A stretch of DNA of 39,106 nt from a virus, in IMG/VR virus record IMGVR_UViG_3300022929_003923, positions 1 to 39,106 of that record, one strand, 5' to 3'. This document shows positions 17,312 to 25,835 of the stretch, piece after piece; the stretch's first letter is position 1, and each line of letters begins with the position of its first letter. The notes under the pieces are model-generated. The model saw only the letters and a program-made list of their open reading frames with translations, did not search any database and was not told where the DNA came from. A program made the translations under genes and the position numbers.

Positions 17312-19230
17312 TAGGAATCACTTACCTTAGCATTTGCTGTAACCGTAACGCCTGCAAAAATATTGTTTGGTATGTTTGCAGTCGTCTTGTCTAGAGAAAG
17401 AATTACATTTTTTGACGGCTTGGCCAAAACTGCCGCCGCACCAGGGACAATTTCTGTCACCGGCAATAAAAATTCAGTTCTAATATCTTTTGCTGTTTCA
17501 TGAGGGGTAGCCGAAACATTCAATGTAGAGGATGCGGATAAAAGATTAACTACTGTTAAGTCAGTAAGAATGATTTTTCCGGTATCGTAGTTTATAGTTC
17601 CTGCGTTAGGATTAACGATTTCCCCGCCCTGTGCGGTCTTTAATATAATCTTACCTGCGCCACTGTATGAGGGTGCAATTACCGTTGCATCTGGCACATC
17701 TGCCATCACCACTTTGTAAGTTTTACTGTTAATATTAACAGTAAAGAAATTACTACTTACCGCATAGGGGTTAATCTTGTTATTAAAATCAAAAATGTAT
17801 TTCAAACTTCTATTGAATGTTGGGGTGTTTCTTTTCTGTAATCGTAGTGATAAGTTGACGCCTACAATAGAAGGAGAAGTATTGACAATATTAGCGGCTA
17901 ATTTTGAATAATAAAAATTAGCTTCAAGTGAATTCAAAGAAGTGTTAAAATAGCTGTTGATCTCACCCAATACACTAGTTTCGATTTCACCTGAAGTAAG
18001 TCTAGTTCTTTTTGAATCAAAATCAACGGATGCAATTATTCCTATATAGGTAAACTCAGGATCTACGAATTCGGTAGTTATCGCAACCGGCTGTCTAGGT
18101 GCAATGAAGTCTCTGAGTATTGTCGTTTTATCGTCTTCAGTAACAACCAAACCTTCTCTCGCTTGAAGAGAAACAAACACTTTGCCATATATGGGAGGGC
18201 TATTGTTTTCTCCGCCCCATACTGCTACGGATTTTATATTTGGGTTGTTTTGTAAAATAAGACTTTTATAATCGTTTGCGGTAACCGCTCTATTCTTTGT
18301 CGCATTGAATCTAGGTGCGCTGTATCGAATGCTGTCTACTGACTCCTGTGCCGCGCCTCCCGAAGAAGTGGTCACTAAATTAAGTGTAACTGTCGAGTTT
18401 ACCCCAGTAAGATTTGCAGGAGGAGTAAATACTTTTGCTCCGTTACCTAGTTCGGCATTCGTTGCAATGTAATCCAACCGAACAACACTGCCAATTTCAA
18501 GTTTCTTACCAATAATACCGTCACCAAATGCAACTTGATAAAATCCATTTAACGCTTCTTCAATAAAGAATATTTCAGAAGTAGCTCCTGCTTCAATGAT
18601 TGTGTCTGAGAAGTTATAGGTTACTACATTGATATCCGTGAGAGAAGTTTGTACTCTGCACCTCACTGTAGTGGTATCAACATCAGGGTTAGCCATCAAC
18701 ACCGGGCCCTGTCTGTTTGTAGCTTCAACCAATTCTGAGTTATTTACAATAGTACCTTCTACAAGTACAACATTCTCAAAATAAAAAACTTCAGTTCCAT
18801 CAGCGAGCAAACTTTTATTAATAAAATAATCTTTTGAAGGGTAAAAATTTAATCGTTTGCCGTTGAGCGTGGTGGTAAATACTGCGCTTCTAAGAAGAGT
18901 GAAACTACTTGAAGTGTAAGTTGGGTCTGGTACTACTGTCAGGTTAATTGTTGCTCTAGCCGCTCTAGCAGACCTAGCAGTGTATCCCATTGTTTTTGCA
19001 ATAGATGAAACTGAGCTTCTTTTTGTAGCTGAATCCAAAAATGCTTCATTCGCTGTCATGTGAGCGAGAATCGCATTATAGTGTGTGTTGTACGCTAAGA
19101 GGTCAATGAGAACCGAAAGCCCTGACGCCTCAAAATCATAGTCTTGAAACTGCTCTTGGTCTTGAAGATAAAGCCTTAGATTTCGTCTAATACCTTCAAA
19201 ATCTAGTTCTGTGAGTCTTTTAGTTGCCAT
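17311..19230 (-). CDS. 6: Baseplate wedge protein gp6
   Basis: A 639-residue protein; T4 gp6 has 660. The N-terminus LTELDFEGIRRNLRLYLQDQEQFQDYDFEASGLSVLIDLLAYNTHYNA (in pieces) is the conserved gp6/J-like baseplate signature: a tail-ring subunit with a long first helix followed by an NExFLDSA motif. The middle SIRYSAPRFNATKNRAVTANDYKSLI is also diagnostic. gp6 forms the ring that binds the wedge around the hub and triggers sheath contraction. It overlaps gp7 (TAATG) and lies 24 bp after the PAAR gene, with an ATAAATA-like box in that gap (19248-19254) and a GAGAGTAAAG leader before the ATG. Assignment is firm. Confidence 0.92.
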   Translation of the reverse strand: MATKRLTELDFEGIRRNLRLYLQDQEQFQDYDFEASGLSVLIDLLAYNTHYNAILAHMTANEAFLDSATKRSSVSSIAKTMGYTARSARAARATINLTVVPDPTYTSSSFTLLRSAVFTTTLNGKRLNFYPSKDYFINKSLLADGTEVFYFENVVLVEGTIVNNSELVEATNRQGPVLMANPDVDTTTVRCRVQTSLTDINVVTYNFSDTIIEAGATSEIFFIEEALNGFYQVAFGDGIIGKKLEIGSVVRLDYIATNAELGNGAKVFTPPANLTGVNSTVTLNLVTTSSGGAAQESVDSIRYSAPRFNATKNRAVTANDYKSLILQNNPNIKSVAVWGGENNSPPIYGKVFVSLQAREGLVVTEDDKTTILRDFIAPRQPVAITTEFVDPEFTYIGIIASVDFDSKRTRLTSGEIETSVLGEINSYFNTSLNSLEANFYYSKLAANIVNTSPSIVGVNLSLRLQKRNTPTFNRSLKYIFDFNNKINPYAVSSNFFTVNINSKTYKVVMADVPDATVIAPSYSGAGKIILKTAQGGEIVNPNAGTINYDTGKIILTDLTVVNLLSASSTLNVSATPHETAKDIRTEFLLPVTEIVPGAAAVLAKPSKNVILSLDKTTANIPNNIFAGVTVTANAKVSDS

Positions 19231-19254
19231 CTTTACTCTCGTTTATTTTATTTA

Positions 19255-19542
19255 TTAGCCGCCAATTTGGACTGTTGGGTTGAATGTTGTAGTAACAGGT
19301 CCGCCGCATGCCGCGATTGATCCCTGAAATGCGACCCCTTTGCCGTTTATTCTCACGGTAACTGAGCCAGTTGATACCGCATTTACTGGGTGTGTAATAG
19401 CACCTGAGCTATGCGCAACTACCACATCTCCTATCAATAATATTGGAGATCCTCCACTAAGAACAGTTGCATTAGATGGAGTAATGGCGCCTACTCCTGC
19501 AGTATCAACTACTGTTCCGGGAGCGATTGCAACACTAGGCAT
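19255..19542 (-). CDS. PAAR-repeat spike-tip protein
   Basis: A 95-residue protein with the PAAR-like pattern: short beta strands, a VVDTAGVGAITPSNATVLSGGSPILLIGDVVVAHSS pattern (in pieces), and metal-ligand candidates His (VVAHSSGAITHP) and Cys near the end (SIAACGGPV). PAAR proteins form the sharp tip on gp5-type spikes of contractile tails; the T4 equivalent is gp5.4. It lies immediately after gp25 with a TAATG overlap and upstream of gp6, near the gp5 hub gene, which supports a spike-tip role. The start at 19542 is fixed by the overlap. Confidence 0.8.
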   Translation of the reverse strand: MPSVAIAPGTVVDTAGVGAITPSNATVLSGGSPILLIGDVVVAHSSGAITHPVNAVSTGSVTVRINGKGVAFQGSIAACGGPVTTTFNPTVQIGG

Positions 19543-19934
19543 TACCTAAGTCTCCTCAGACTAGTGTTAAAGACCTGGGGCTGTCTCACACCCTTAACAT
19601 AAAAGTCTATTTGTATTTTGTATTCATCCTCATTATAATTTGGATAAACACTGACTTGATCTACCCTGACCCTTGGTTCAAAGTTACTAAGAGCTTCTTC
19701 AACCAGCATAGAAATAGCACTTGCAGTTCCCATATCCATAGGCTCAAATAGCAGACCTGCTATAGGAGACCCGTAATTGGGAGTAAAAGGCTTGCTGTAA
19801 TATGGAGTAAGCAGTAGGTTCTTCATAGCCTGCTTTACTGCATTTACATCAACCTTTTTGTAAATGTCTCCCGTGACAGTATTGAGCGTAAAGCTCATAT
19901 CAATGTCGGAATAAGTTCTAGTTACATTAGCCAT
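19542..19934 (-). CDS. 25: Baseplate wedge protein gp25
   Basis: A 130-residue protein; T4 gp25 has 132. It has the lysozyme-like gp25/GpW fold signature: the N-terminal DIDMSFTLNTVTGDIYKKVDVNAVKQAMKNLLLTPYYSKPFTPNYGSPI (in pieces) and an internal VxVYPNYNEDEYKIQIDF. gp25 starts wedge assembly and contacts the sheath. The ATG at 19934 is preceded only 5 nt away by a TATAAATA box, with no ribosome site between, so a late transcript would begin at about the ATG. The gene is coupled to the PAAR gene by TAATG. Confidence 0.93.
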   Translation of the reverse strand: MANVTRTYSDIDMSFTLNTVTGDIYKKVDVNAVKQAMKNLLLTPYYSKPFTPNYGSPIAGLLFEPMDMGTASAISMLVEEALSNFEPRVRVDQVSVYPNYNEDEYKIQIDFYVKGVRQPQVFNTSLRRLR

Positions 19935-19939
19935 ATGTT

Positions 19940-19947
19940 TATTTATA
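19940..19947 (-). promoter_or_regulatory. Late promoter box TATAAATA abutting gp25 start
   Basis: Exact consensus on the minus strand, five bases ahead of the gp25 ATG. With the T4 late box lying at about -13 to -6, initiation would fall on the A of ATG, giving a leaderless gp25 message. An AAAGGA sequence lies upstream of the box and could serve only read-through transcripts. Confidence 0.6.
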
Positions 19948-19953
19948 TGTCCT

Positions 19954-20808
19954 TTAAGTATCTAATGGATTTGGTAACGCATCTTCTATAGCATCAGTAG
20001 CAGTATCTACCACTTGGTCTACAATAGTATCTAAGCCCCCAGAAAAGCTATCCACTGCGCCTTCAACTTGATCCAACAAGTCGCCTAGAGGATTACCCCC
20101 AAAGCCATCTTGCAAAGCACCAAAAGGATTGCCGCCTAATAAATCATCTAATAACCGATTTCTTTTTCTAGCAAATCTTGGTCTGCCATTCATTCTAAAT
20201 GCTTCACCTGGAGCCTCACTTACGGTAAATCCTTGTTTGTCAGGATCTAATATTAGATCAACATCTACTCTTGATGCCGCATTTTTGAAGTCTGCTATAA
20301 TATCTGGAAACTCGCCTTCTTTGATTATGTTTTTAACATTAATCTCAGGTAGTTTTAGCGGGAATCCTTTCAGAACAAAGGTGCCGCCAATGTCTTGTAT
20401 GTTTGGTACAATTTCACACAGCAATTCGAGATCGTTACCGACTTCATTCAGAACACCTACGATATTGTCAATATCGACATCCAAGTCGCCATACTTGTCT
20501 TTCATATCGTCTAGGTAAACTGCCGCGCCTGCGATACCCGCCGCTACTCCACCAAAATCATTTAGGAATTTTTGCATGTCAGCAGGCAACCCTGGAACAA
20601 GCCCCCCTAGAGCGGCAAGTGGGTTCTCTAACAATTGCTTAATCAACTTTACTTTTTGGTTGAGAGAAGTAAGAAGTTGTAGTTCCACATAGCCAGGAAT
20701 AGTTGCAATTTTTAAAGGCAGTACGGTAAGTGCCTTGTCTGCAATATCAAGCGTCTGTTCGATATTGGCTGATAAGTTTTTTACTAATTCTGCTGGTCCG
20801 CAACTCAT
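19954..20808 (-). CDS. Unknown T4-like structural protein between gp5 and gp25
   Basis: A 284-residue protein with a good AAGGGG ribosome site before the ATG at 20808. The first half is helical and hydrophobic (LSANIEQTLDIADKALTVLPLKIATIPGYVELQLLTSLNQKVKLIKQLLENPLAAL, in pieces; AAGIAGAAVYLDDM). The middle has VELLCEIVPNIQDIG-like sequence, a basic patch (GRPRFARKRNRLLDDLLGGNP) follows, and the tail is acidic (DTATDAIEDALPNPLD). I see no known motif. Position between gp5 and gp25, in a run of structural genes, makes a virion or tail-assembly role likely; nothing more can be said. T4 has only a small unrelated element at this place. Confidence 0.55.
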   Translation of the reverse strand: MSCGPAELVKNLSANIEQTLDIADKALTVLPLKIATIPGYVELQLLTSLNQKVKLIKQLLENPLAALGGLVPGLPADMQKFLNDFGGVAAGIAGAAVYLDDMKDKYGDLDVDIDNIVGVLNEVGNDLELLCEIVPNIQDIGGTFVLKGFPLKLPEINVKNIIKEGEFPDIIADFKNAASRVDVDLILDPDKQGFTVSEAPGEAFRMNGRPRFARKRNRLLDDLLGGNPFGALQDGFGGNPLGDLLDQVEGAVDSFSGGLDTIVDQVVDTATDAIEDALPNPLDT

Positions 20809-20817
20809 ATTATCCCC

Positions 20818-22248
20818 TTAGTTCAAAGTAATCAGCGCGGCAGTGACTGTGAAGTTAGCGCCGCCGGTGATATTGGTGCTTGCATTAGTCATAGACATTG
20901 CCGCATGTCTATAAGTCGCCGCAGCCGATGTAACGGAATATGCGGCAGATGTTATACTCGTAGCGGCTACAGATGTCTGTATATTCGTCCCCAGAGAATT
21001 CATTGTATATGCAAGTCCAGCATTGATAGTTGTTGCAATAGTAGCACCAACATTAAAGTTTCCAGCAGAGAAACTAATAGAACCAAGCGTTGTAGTGCCG
21101 AAGTCCATATCTTTGATTGCAAATACACGATATGCGCCTAATTCACTTGTAATATTGAATCCTAACAACCCAGACTGAATTACTTTTCCTGCAACTTGTG
21201 TATTTTGGTTCTGCCCAACAAGTATGTCTTGACGACCAAGAACAGAAAGTTTATCGCCGCCCAATCCCAAACCGCCTTGACTGCCAACACGAACACCTCT
21301 GTTACCGTTGATATTCATGCTGTAATCTGACTGTATTTCACTTACATGATTGCCCTGTGTTTTCTCATGTCTTGTTCCTCTGACAGTAGAAAACTTATTG
21401 CCTGTAATGTCTTCATAATAATCACCCTTGACATTCAAAGTCAAGTCGCCTTCAACTGTTATATTAAAGTCACCTTTGATGAACAAGTTTTTATCTTTGA
21501 TGACAATTTCATAATCATCACCAACGACTTTATGTACCTTTGTCCCGTCAGGCTGAATCTCTTCAAATGTTCCTGTTCTATGAAAAGTGTGAATTCTTTC
21601 TGCGCCTGGAGTATCATCTACTTCAAACACATGCCCGCTTTCTGTTTCTCTTACATGATTATAAGGATACTTTGTTTTTGTTTTGCTTGCCCCTTGAGGA
21701 TCTGGTTCGCTCCAAAAAGATTCTGTTCTTCTTGCCTGCACTGAATCCCCTTCTATTTCGGGGGCAAACGCAATTGGCACATCCTCAACTTTCATTTCTC
21801 TTTTAATCGCAAGAGAGAAATGCTTTTCTGCTACATCTTCTCTAGAAAGCCGGGGAATGTCAGACTCGGGTACGGTGTTTCTTCCTGCATTATTATCACT
21901 AAATGGATAGACTCCATTTGGATCGTTGAACCCTACCTTTTCGTTGGGGGGTTGCATAGACAATGCAGAAAGAGAACCCATAATGACTGGTATTTGACAA
22001 TCAGGTCCGTCAGCAAAGAACCCGAATACATGCGAACCCTCGACAAGCCCAGTGGCTGAGTGTCCAATACCTGAAACACTTGCTGAAGTTACTGGATTCA
22101 TTAGTACTGCAAGCGGCAAGTCTTCTGTTTGTAATTCCGATTTATCGGGTGTATGATAGCCCAAAATTCTCACCCGTACTCTGCCAATCTTTGCGGGGTC
22201 GTTTCTATCTTCGACCACACCCTGCCACCATGTAAATTCGGGATACAT
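20818..22248 (-). CDS. 5: Baseplate hub spike gp5 (OB fold and beta-helix, no lysozyme domain)
   Basis: A 476-residue protein. I use the ATG at 22248 after AGGAAGG; the frame extends two codons to a TTG. Residues 1-100 (MYPEFTWWQGVVEDRNDPAKIGRVRVRILGYHT, in pieces; SHVFGFFADGPDCQIPVIMGS) are the OB fold of VgrG/gp5 spikes. From about residue 200 to the end comes the needle: repeating VxGDxxxxVxGN units (FIKGDFNITVEGDLTLNVKG) and a Gly-rich trimeric beta-helix. T4 gp5 carries a lysozyme domain between them (575 aa); here the linker (about 100-200) has no EAD-like lysozyme sequence. gp5 punctures the cell envelope. It overlaps nothing but is two bases from gp27, which holds it in T4. Confidence 0.88.
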   Translation of the reverse strand: MYPEFTWWQGVVEDRNDPAKIGRVRVRILGYHTPDKSELQTEDLPLAVLMNPVTSASVSGIGHSATGLVEGSHVFGFFADGPDCQIPVIMGSLSALSMQPPNEKVGFNDPNGVYPFSDNNAGRNTVPESDIPRLSREDVAEKHFSLAIKREMKVEDVPIAFAPEIEGDSVQARRTESFWSEPDPQGASKTKTKYPYNHVRETESGHVFEVDDTPGAERIHTFHRTGTFEEIQPDGTKVHKVVGDDYEIVIKDKNLFIKGDFNITVEGDLTLNVKGDYYEDITGNKFSTVRGTRHEKTQGNHVSEIQSDYSMNINGNRGVRVGSQGGLGLGGDKLSVLGRQDILVGQNQNTQVAGKVIQSGLLGFNITSELGAYRVFAIKDMDFGTTTLGSISFSAGNFNVGATIATTINAGLAYTMNSLGTNIQTSVAATSITSAAYSVTSAAATYRHAAMSMTNASTNITGGANFTVTAALITLN

Positions 22249-22250
22249 AA

Positions 22251-23606
22251 TCAACCTTCCTCTATACTGTCACGAACAATTTCAAGCATCATAGTATGTC
22301 CACGATGTGTAATACTGTGCCTAATACCTGTAATAATGTATATACCTGAAACTTTTGGATCGAGCAAATCATCAAATGATGGATTCGTTAATTTTTCTCC
22401 AACTGACGGGTAATTAAATCTAATCAACTTACCTACTTCAACATCTGTTTTTCCGGGAACCGTAATCTCATATACAATAGCTTTCATTTCTGCCAATGCT
22501 GTGTGTCTATAACAAGTTGCAGTAACTTGCTCAATATTAAATGCATCGTTTTCAGAAAATAACCCAGATGCCCCTGCTTTAAATCTTATTACTGATAATG
22601 GATTAGACTTAACCAGCTCTCTAGGAAACGGAGGGTTGTTAGTTATATGCTTAAAAGTATAGAAATTCTCTGGTAGAATATTTTTTGCTTCCGAGTTTCC
22701 TGTGTAGTCGAACCTTATATCATACATATCCTTATTTGAATAATCATATGAAAAGGTAGTGCTACCGTAATATCCACTTTGTCTATTGTTAAGTTGGTCA
22801 TCATACACAGGATAATCTATTGCACTAACAGTTATTTGTGTATTAGAGAAGAATGGAGAGGTATAAGCGTATCCCCCACCTCTTCTATTTTCTTCCTTTC
22901 CTTCAAATATCTCATCTAAATTATTTAGATAGCTGTATTCATCGTATAGTACTTTTGCCTTCTTCTGCTCTTGTACCAATGATGTTAATGAAGTAAAATA
23001 GAAAAACTTATTTGACTCAAAAAACATAACATTGGGCATCAAATATTCAGACCCAATACTATTTTTAGCTAAGTAATTTAGACACTTAAATGGTGACCAG
23101 TAAGTCGAAATAAATTCAAAGTTGTTTGTGCTATGAGGAGCGTCAAGTAATTTAAGAGGAACACCCTCACTCAAATATTCATTATAAATTTCAGATGCTA
23201 TTGCATCAGTGCTTCCCTTAAATTTCTTGTTGACCTTAGTTATGCTGTCATTAGTTGCTTCGGGTGACATGAAATCAATAGAAAAGAATTGTTGTCTGTC
23301 GTTTTCTAATTTTCTATTTGTAATAGAATACACATCAAAGGTTTTTTCTATTACATTTATTTGGTTATCTTCTAAATATGGAGATTTCGCTCGCAATACT
23401 AATTTTTCATCACCAAAAAAAGCCTTTCCTAATATATTGGCTGCATCCGCAATGACTACATTACCAAACATGCATGGACTGTAAATACTCTCACTAAGAG
23501 TTATCTCCATGTAAAAATTAGTTAGGTCTATTTTTTCTCCGGTTGAGGTTATGAGATCAATTTTCTCTACAACAATATCGCCGGCAGTTTGCTGTAAGTT
23601 AGACAT
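22251..23606 (-). CDS. 27: Baseplate hub protein gp27
   Basis: A 451-residue protein; T4 gp27 has 391. It has a gp27/VgrG-like hub sequence: LTNFYMEITLSESIYSPCMFGNVVIADAANIL (in pieces) corresponds to the first barrel, NFEFISTYWSPFKCLNYLAKNS is the conserved central loop, and the C-terminal VGKLIRFNYPS...DPKVSGIYIITGIRHSITHRGHTMMLEIVRD is the second-barrel end. gp27 trimers join gp5 to the tail tube. The start is fixed by a TAATG overlap with gp53, and the stop is 3 bp from gp5. In T4, gp27 lies elsewhere from gp5; adjacency here is typical of marine relatives. Confidence 0.87.
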   Translation of the reverse strand: MSNLQQTAGDIVVEKIDLITSTGEKIDLTNFYMEITLSESIYSPCMFGNVVIADAANILGKAFFGDEKLVLRAKSPYLEDNQINVIEKTFDVYSITNRKLENDRQQFFSIDFMSPEATNDSITKVNKKFKGSTDAIASEIYNEYLSEGVPLKLLDAPHSTNNFEFISTYWSPFKCLNYLAKNSIGSEYLMPNVMFFESNKFFYFTSLTSLVQEQKKAKVLYDEYSYLNNLDEIFEGKEENRRGGGYAYTSPFFSNTQITVSAIDYPVYDDQLNNRQSGYYGSTTFSYDYSNKDMYDIRFDYTGNSEAKNILPENFYTFKHITNNPPFPRELVKSNPLSVIRFKAGASGLFSENDAFNIEQVTATCYRHTALAEMKAIVYEITVPGKTDVEVGKLIRFNYPSVGEKLTNPSFDDLLDPKVSGIYIITGIRHSITHRGHTMMLEIVRDSIEEG

Positions 23607-24115
23607 TATTGTTTAATCAATTCCTTAAATTCAGTGACAAAATTATTTAAATATCTTGGGTGTAATATTTTTATTTCTTGTCTTGCATCGTTTTCAATTA
23701 ATTCGTGTTCCAAGTGAGAGACCTCAAATATCTCACCGCTTGCTAATTTTTCAGCATTATAGTCAACACATATTTCTGGTCTATCTGAAGTAGCCCAATG
23801 GTGAGTAGCATTCGCATTATTCTCGCCATATCTTTGCTTTACCATAGCTTCTACTTGCTCAGGGGTATAATACCAATCATTGAAAGGATCGATAATATTG
23901 TTAATAAGCAACAACACCCAATGCAACTCGGCATCCCCATAAAGTTTATACGCTATATCTTCTGGTCTTTCCCCTGCTTTGAGAACATGCTTATCAAGAT
24001 ATGTTTCATTCACTATGAATTTATCTCTCGGAGCCACTCTCCTGAAGATATCTGTAACAACTTCTCTTCTCTCGTCAAACGGATATAATAGTTTTGGAAA
24101 ATATGAAAAAAACAT
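23606..24115 (-). CDS. 53: Baseplate wedge protein gp53
   Basis: A 169-residue protein; T4 gp53 has 196. Residues 45-100 match gp53 well: YLDKHVLKAGERPEDIAYKLYGDAELHWVLLLINNIIDPFNDWYYTPEQ (in pieces) compares with the T4 LysM-like segment that reads ELANAIYGNPQLYWVLLMCND. gp53 clamps adjacent wedges in the baseplate. A short gap of 4 bp separates it from gp48, with which it shares a transcript, and its stop overlaps the gp27 start. The missing length is at the N- and C-terminal ends. Assignment is firm. Confidence 0.92.
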   Translation of the reverse strand: MFFSYFPKLLYPFDERREVVTDIFRRVAPRDKFIVNETYLDKHVLKAGERPEDIAYKLYGDAELHWVLLLINNIIDPFNDWYYTPEQVEAMVKQRYGENNANATHHWATSDRPEICVDYNAEKLASGEIFEVSHLEHELIENDARQEIKILHPRYLNNFVTEFKELIKQ

Positions 24116-24119
24116 TTAA

Positions 24120-25343
24120 TTAGTACCCTTGTTCTATGTCATCTGCGGTGAGGATTTCTAGTTCTTTAAACACTAATGACATAGTAATTTCTGATGGTGC
24201 ACCTTCTGCATCTGCAAATGTAGTAAATGTATCGCCATTACCAAATGACAATCTTATGTCAGATAACGCACAAGATTTTACTAGGTGCAACCATGAACTT
24301 GTATTGCCGTTATACCTAAATTCAATATCAAACTCAGATGGGTATATCAAAAAAAGGCCTGAAGAATCTTTTTCGGAATGCATATTTTTTTTGAATGTCT
24401 TAATTATTTTTCTTACTTGCTCTAACTCATCTTTACTTCTAGGCGCAAACTTATAATCAAATGTGAAAGTCCTAAAATTCATCGATTTAAACAATTGTTC
24501 CTTATTGGGATTGCTAACTTTTCCTGATGCCGCCTGTATTGCACCAGAAACATCTAAATCAACTCCAAACTCTTTGGGTATATTTGCTAATGCGCCTAAA
24601 GTTCTAGCCGCATATTCAACCCCCGCTCCACTTGTAAGAACATCCATTGTGTTCATGGCGCCCTTTGCAAGAACACCAGTTAATGCTCCTAAATCTTGAT
24701 CTTGCCACTGTGCGCTATATGCAACACTAGGTGCTTGAGGTATATGCAATGTAATTAACGAATTTGTTTTTACAAGTCTATTTTTTGCAAAAGAATTACC
24801 GAGCAGCTTGCCACCGGCATAGCCTGCAGTGCCCCCCAAAACACCCAACACAGTTTTAGAAAATCCGGTGTCTCCTTGAGCGGCTGCTAATCCACCACCT
24901 GCAATAAATCCAACACCCCCGGCAATATTTCCTAATTGGTCATTATTTAATCTATTGTTGCTGTTAGGATCATATACTATTTTATCAGGATTTTCTCCAG
25001 CTAATGCTTGACCTGCTTTAGACTGCTCTCTAATTTTTATTCTAAACACAACTGAATGTGGCTGTTCTGCGCCTTGTGGTACTTGTGGATATCTAAGATT
25101 TGTAAATGCGCCGGTGCCTCTTGTATCTTTATCTACTTTATCTAGCAGTTCTTCTGTTGTTTGGTTATTCTTGCTAGTCGTGTTCTTAGTGATAGCAGAA
25201 TCTTTTGAAGATCGTATGTCTTCATTGTTGACAGTGTTATCCACATCATCACTAGGAGGCATTACAGTAGAGTTATTTTCCCTCTGCTGTTCTCGTTGCG
25301 CTCTTCGCCTTGACCCCGCGGGTACGAAATTGTCATCTGCCAT
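24120..25343 (-). CDS. 48: Baseplate tail-tube cap gp48
   Basis: A 407-residue protein; T4 gp48 has 364. The C-terminal half FTFDYKFAPRSKDELEQVRKIIKTFKKNM...SSWLHLVKSCALSDIRLSFGNG...PSEITMSLVFKELEIL (pieces) matches the T4 gp48 tube-like pattern TWDLTPRSTEDLMAI...LEITMREIITL. The N-terminal 90 residues are polar and disordered (Asn/Thr/Asp-rich), and a Gly/Ala hydrophobic segment lies at about 138-185. gp48 caps the hub and, with gp54, starts tube polymerisation. It is the first gene of the minus-strand baseplate operon, reading away from gp4 across a 44-bp gap that holds a TATAAATA box, and an AAGG site precedes the ATG. Confidence 0.8.
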   Translation of the reverse strand: MADDNFVPAGSRRRAQREQQRENNSTVMPPSDDVDNTVNNEDIRSSKDSAITKNTTSKNNQTTEELLDKVDKDTRGTGAFTNLRYPQVPQGAEQPHSVVFRIKIREQSKAGQALAGENPDKIVYDPNSNNRLNNDQLGNIAGGVGFIAGGGLAAAQGDTGFSKTVLGVLGGTAGYAGGKLLGNSFAKNRLVKTNSLITLHIPQAPSVAYSAQWQDQDLGALTGVLAKGAMNTMDVLTSGAGVEYAARTLGALANIPKEFGVDLDVSGAIQAASGKVSNPNKEQLFKSMNFRTFTFDYKFAPRSKDELEQVRKIIKTFKKNMHSEKDSSGLFLIYPSEFDIEFRYNGNTSSWLHLVKSCALSDIRLSFGNGDTFTTFADAEGAPSEITMSLVFKELEILTADDIEQGY

Positions 25344-25346
25344 TAG

Positions 25347-25354
25347 AATAAATA
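25347..25354 (+). promoter_or_regulatory. Candidate late promoter box AATAAATA for gp4
   Basis: Plus-strand AATAAATA, one mismatch from the consensus, 34 nt ahead of the gp4 ATG and overlapping the start region of the divergent gp48. Together with the minus-strand box at 25381-25388 it makes two converging-start divergent promoters. Confidence 0.4.
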
Positions 25355-25380
25355 CCTTAGAGAATTGTTAATTTATCGAC

Positions 25381-25388
25381 TATTTATA
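25381..25388 (-). promoter_or_regulatory. Late promoter box TATAAATA for gp48
   Basis: Exact minus-strand consensus 38-45 nt before the gp48 ATG at 25343. It overlaps the first base of the gp4 coding sequence, so the start of gp4 carries the promoter of the divergent operon. Confidence 0.6.
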
Positions 25389-25831
25389 TGACTTATAACA
25401 AAGAAATACATAAAGGACGATTTAATCCCAAGAATCTTCACAAGTACAAAGGAGATCCATCTAATATTATTTATCGCTCTGGATATGAGCTAAAATTCAT
25501 GAATTGGTGTGACAAGAATGCCGATGTCACTGCATGGGGGTCTGAAGAGATTGTGATACCCTATAGATCACCATTAGACAACAGAGTGCATAGATACTAC
25601 CCAGACTTTATTATTAGAGTGAAAGATACAACATATCTGATAGAAGTTAAACCATTTCGATTCACACAAGAACCTAAGATACCCAAAAGAAAGACAAAGA
25701 GATTTATCAGTGAAGTAAAACAGTGGGGTGTGAATATAGCAAAGTGGCAAAGTGCTAAAGAATATTGTCTTGATAAGGGATGGGAATTTAAGATAATCAC
25801 GGAAAAGGAACTAGGTATCTCGTATAAATAG
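25388..25831 (+). CDS. 4: Head-completion nuclease-like protein gp4
   Basis: A 147-residue protein; T4 gp4 has 150. It has a TnsA/PD-(D/E)XK-like core: YRSGYELKFMNWCDKN (E34), then VHRYYPDFIIRV (D73) and TYLIEVKP (E86-x-K88). This is the arrangement known for gp4/gp50, which finishes filled heads before tail joining. The basic segment KIPKRKTKRFISEVKQWG follows. It is the first gene of the plus-strand run and diverges from gp48. Its last codons, TAT AAA TAG, form a late promoter box for the next gene. Assignment is good. Confidence 0.85.
   Translation: MTYNKEIHKGRFNPKNLHKYKGDPSNIIYRSGYELKFMNWCDKNADVTAWGSEEIVIPYRSPLDNRVHRYYPDFIIRVKDTTYLIEVKPFRFTQEPKIPKRKTKRFISEVKQWGVNIAKWQSAKEYCLDKGWEFKIITEKELGISYK
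25823..25830 (+). promoter_or_regulatory. Late promoter box TATAAATA formed by the end of gp4
   Basis: The exact consensus is made by the final Tyr-Lys-stop codons of gp4. Five bases separate it from the ATG at 25836, so with T4 late geometry transcription would begin at the A of that ATG. No Shine-Dalgarno lies between box and start codon. Confidence 0.6.
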
Positions 25832-25835
25832 TCAC

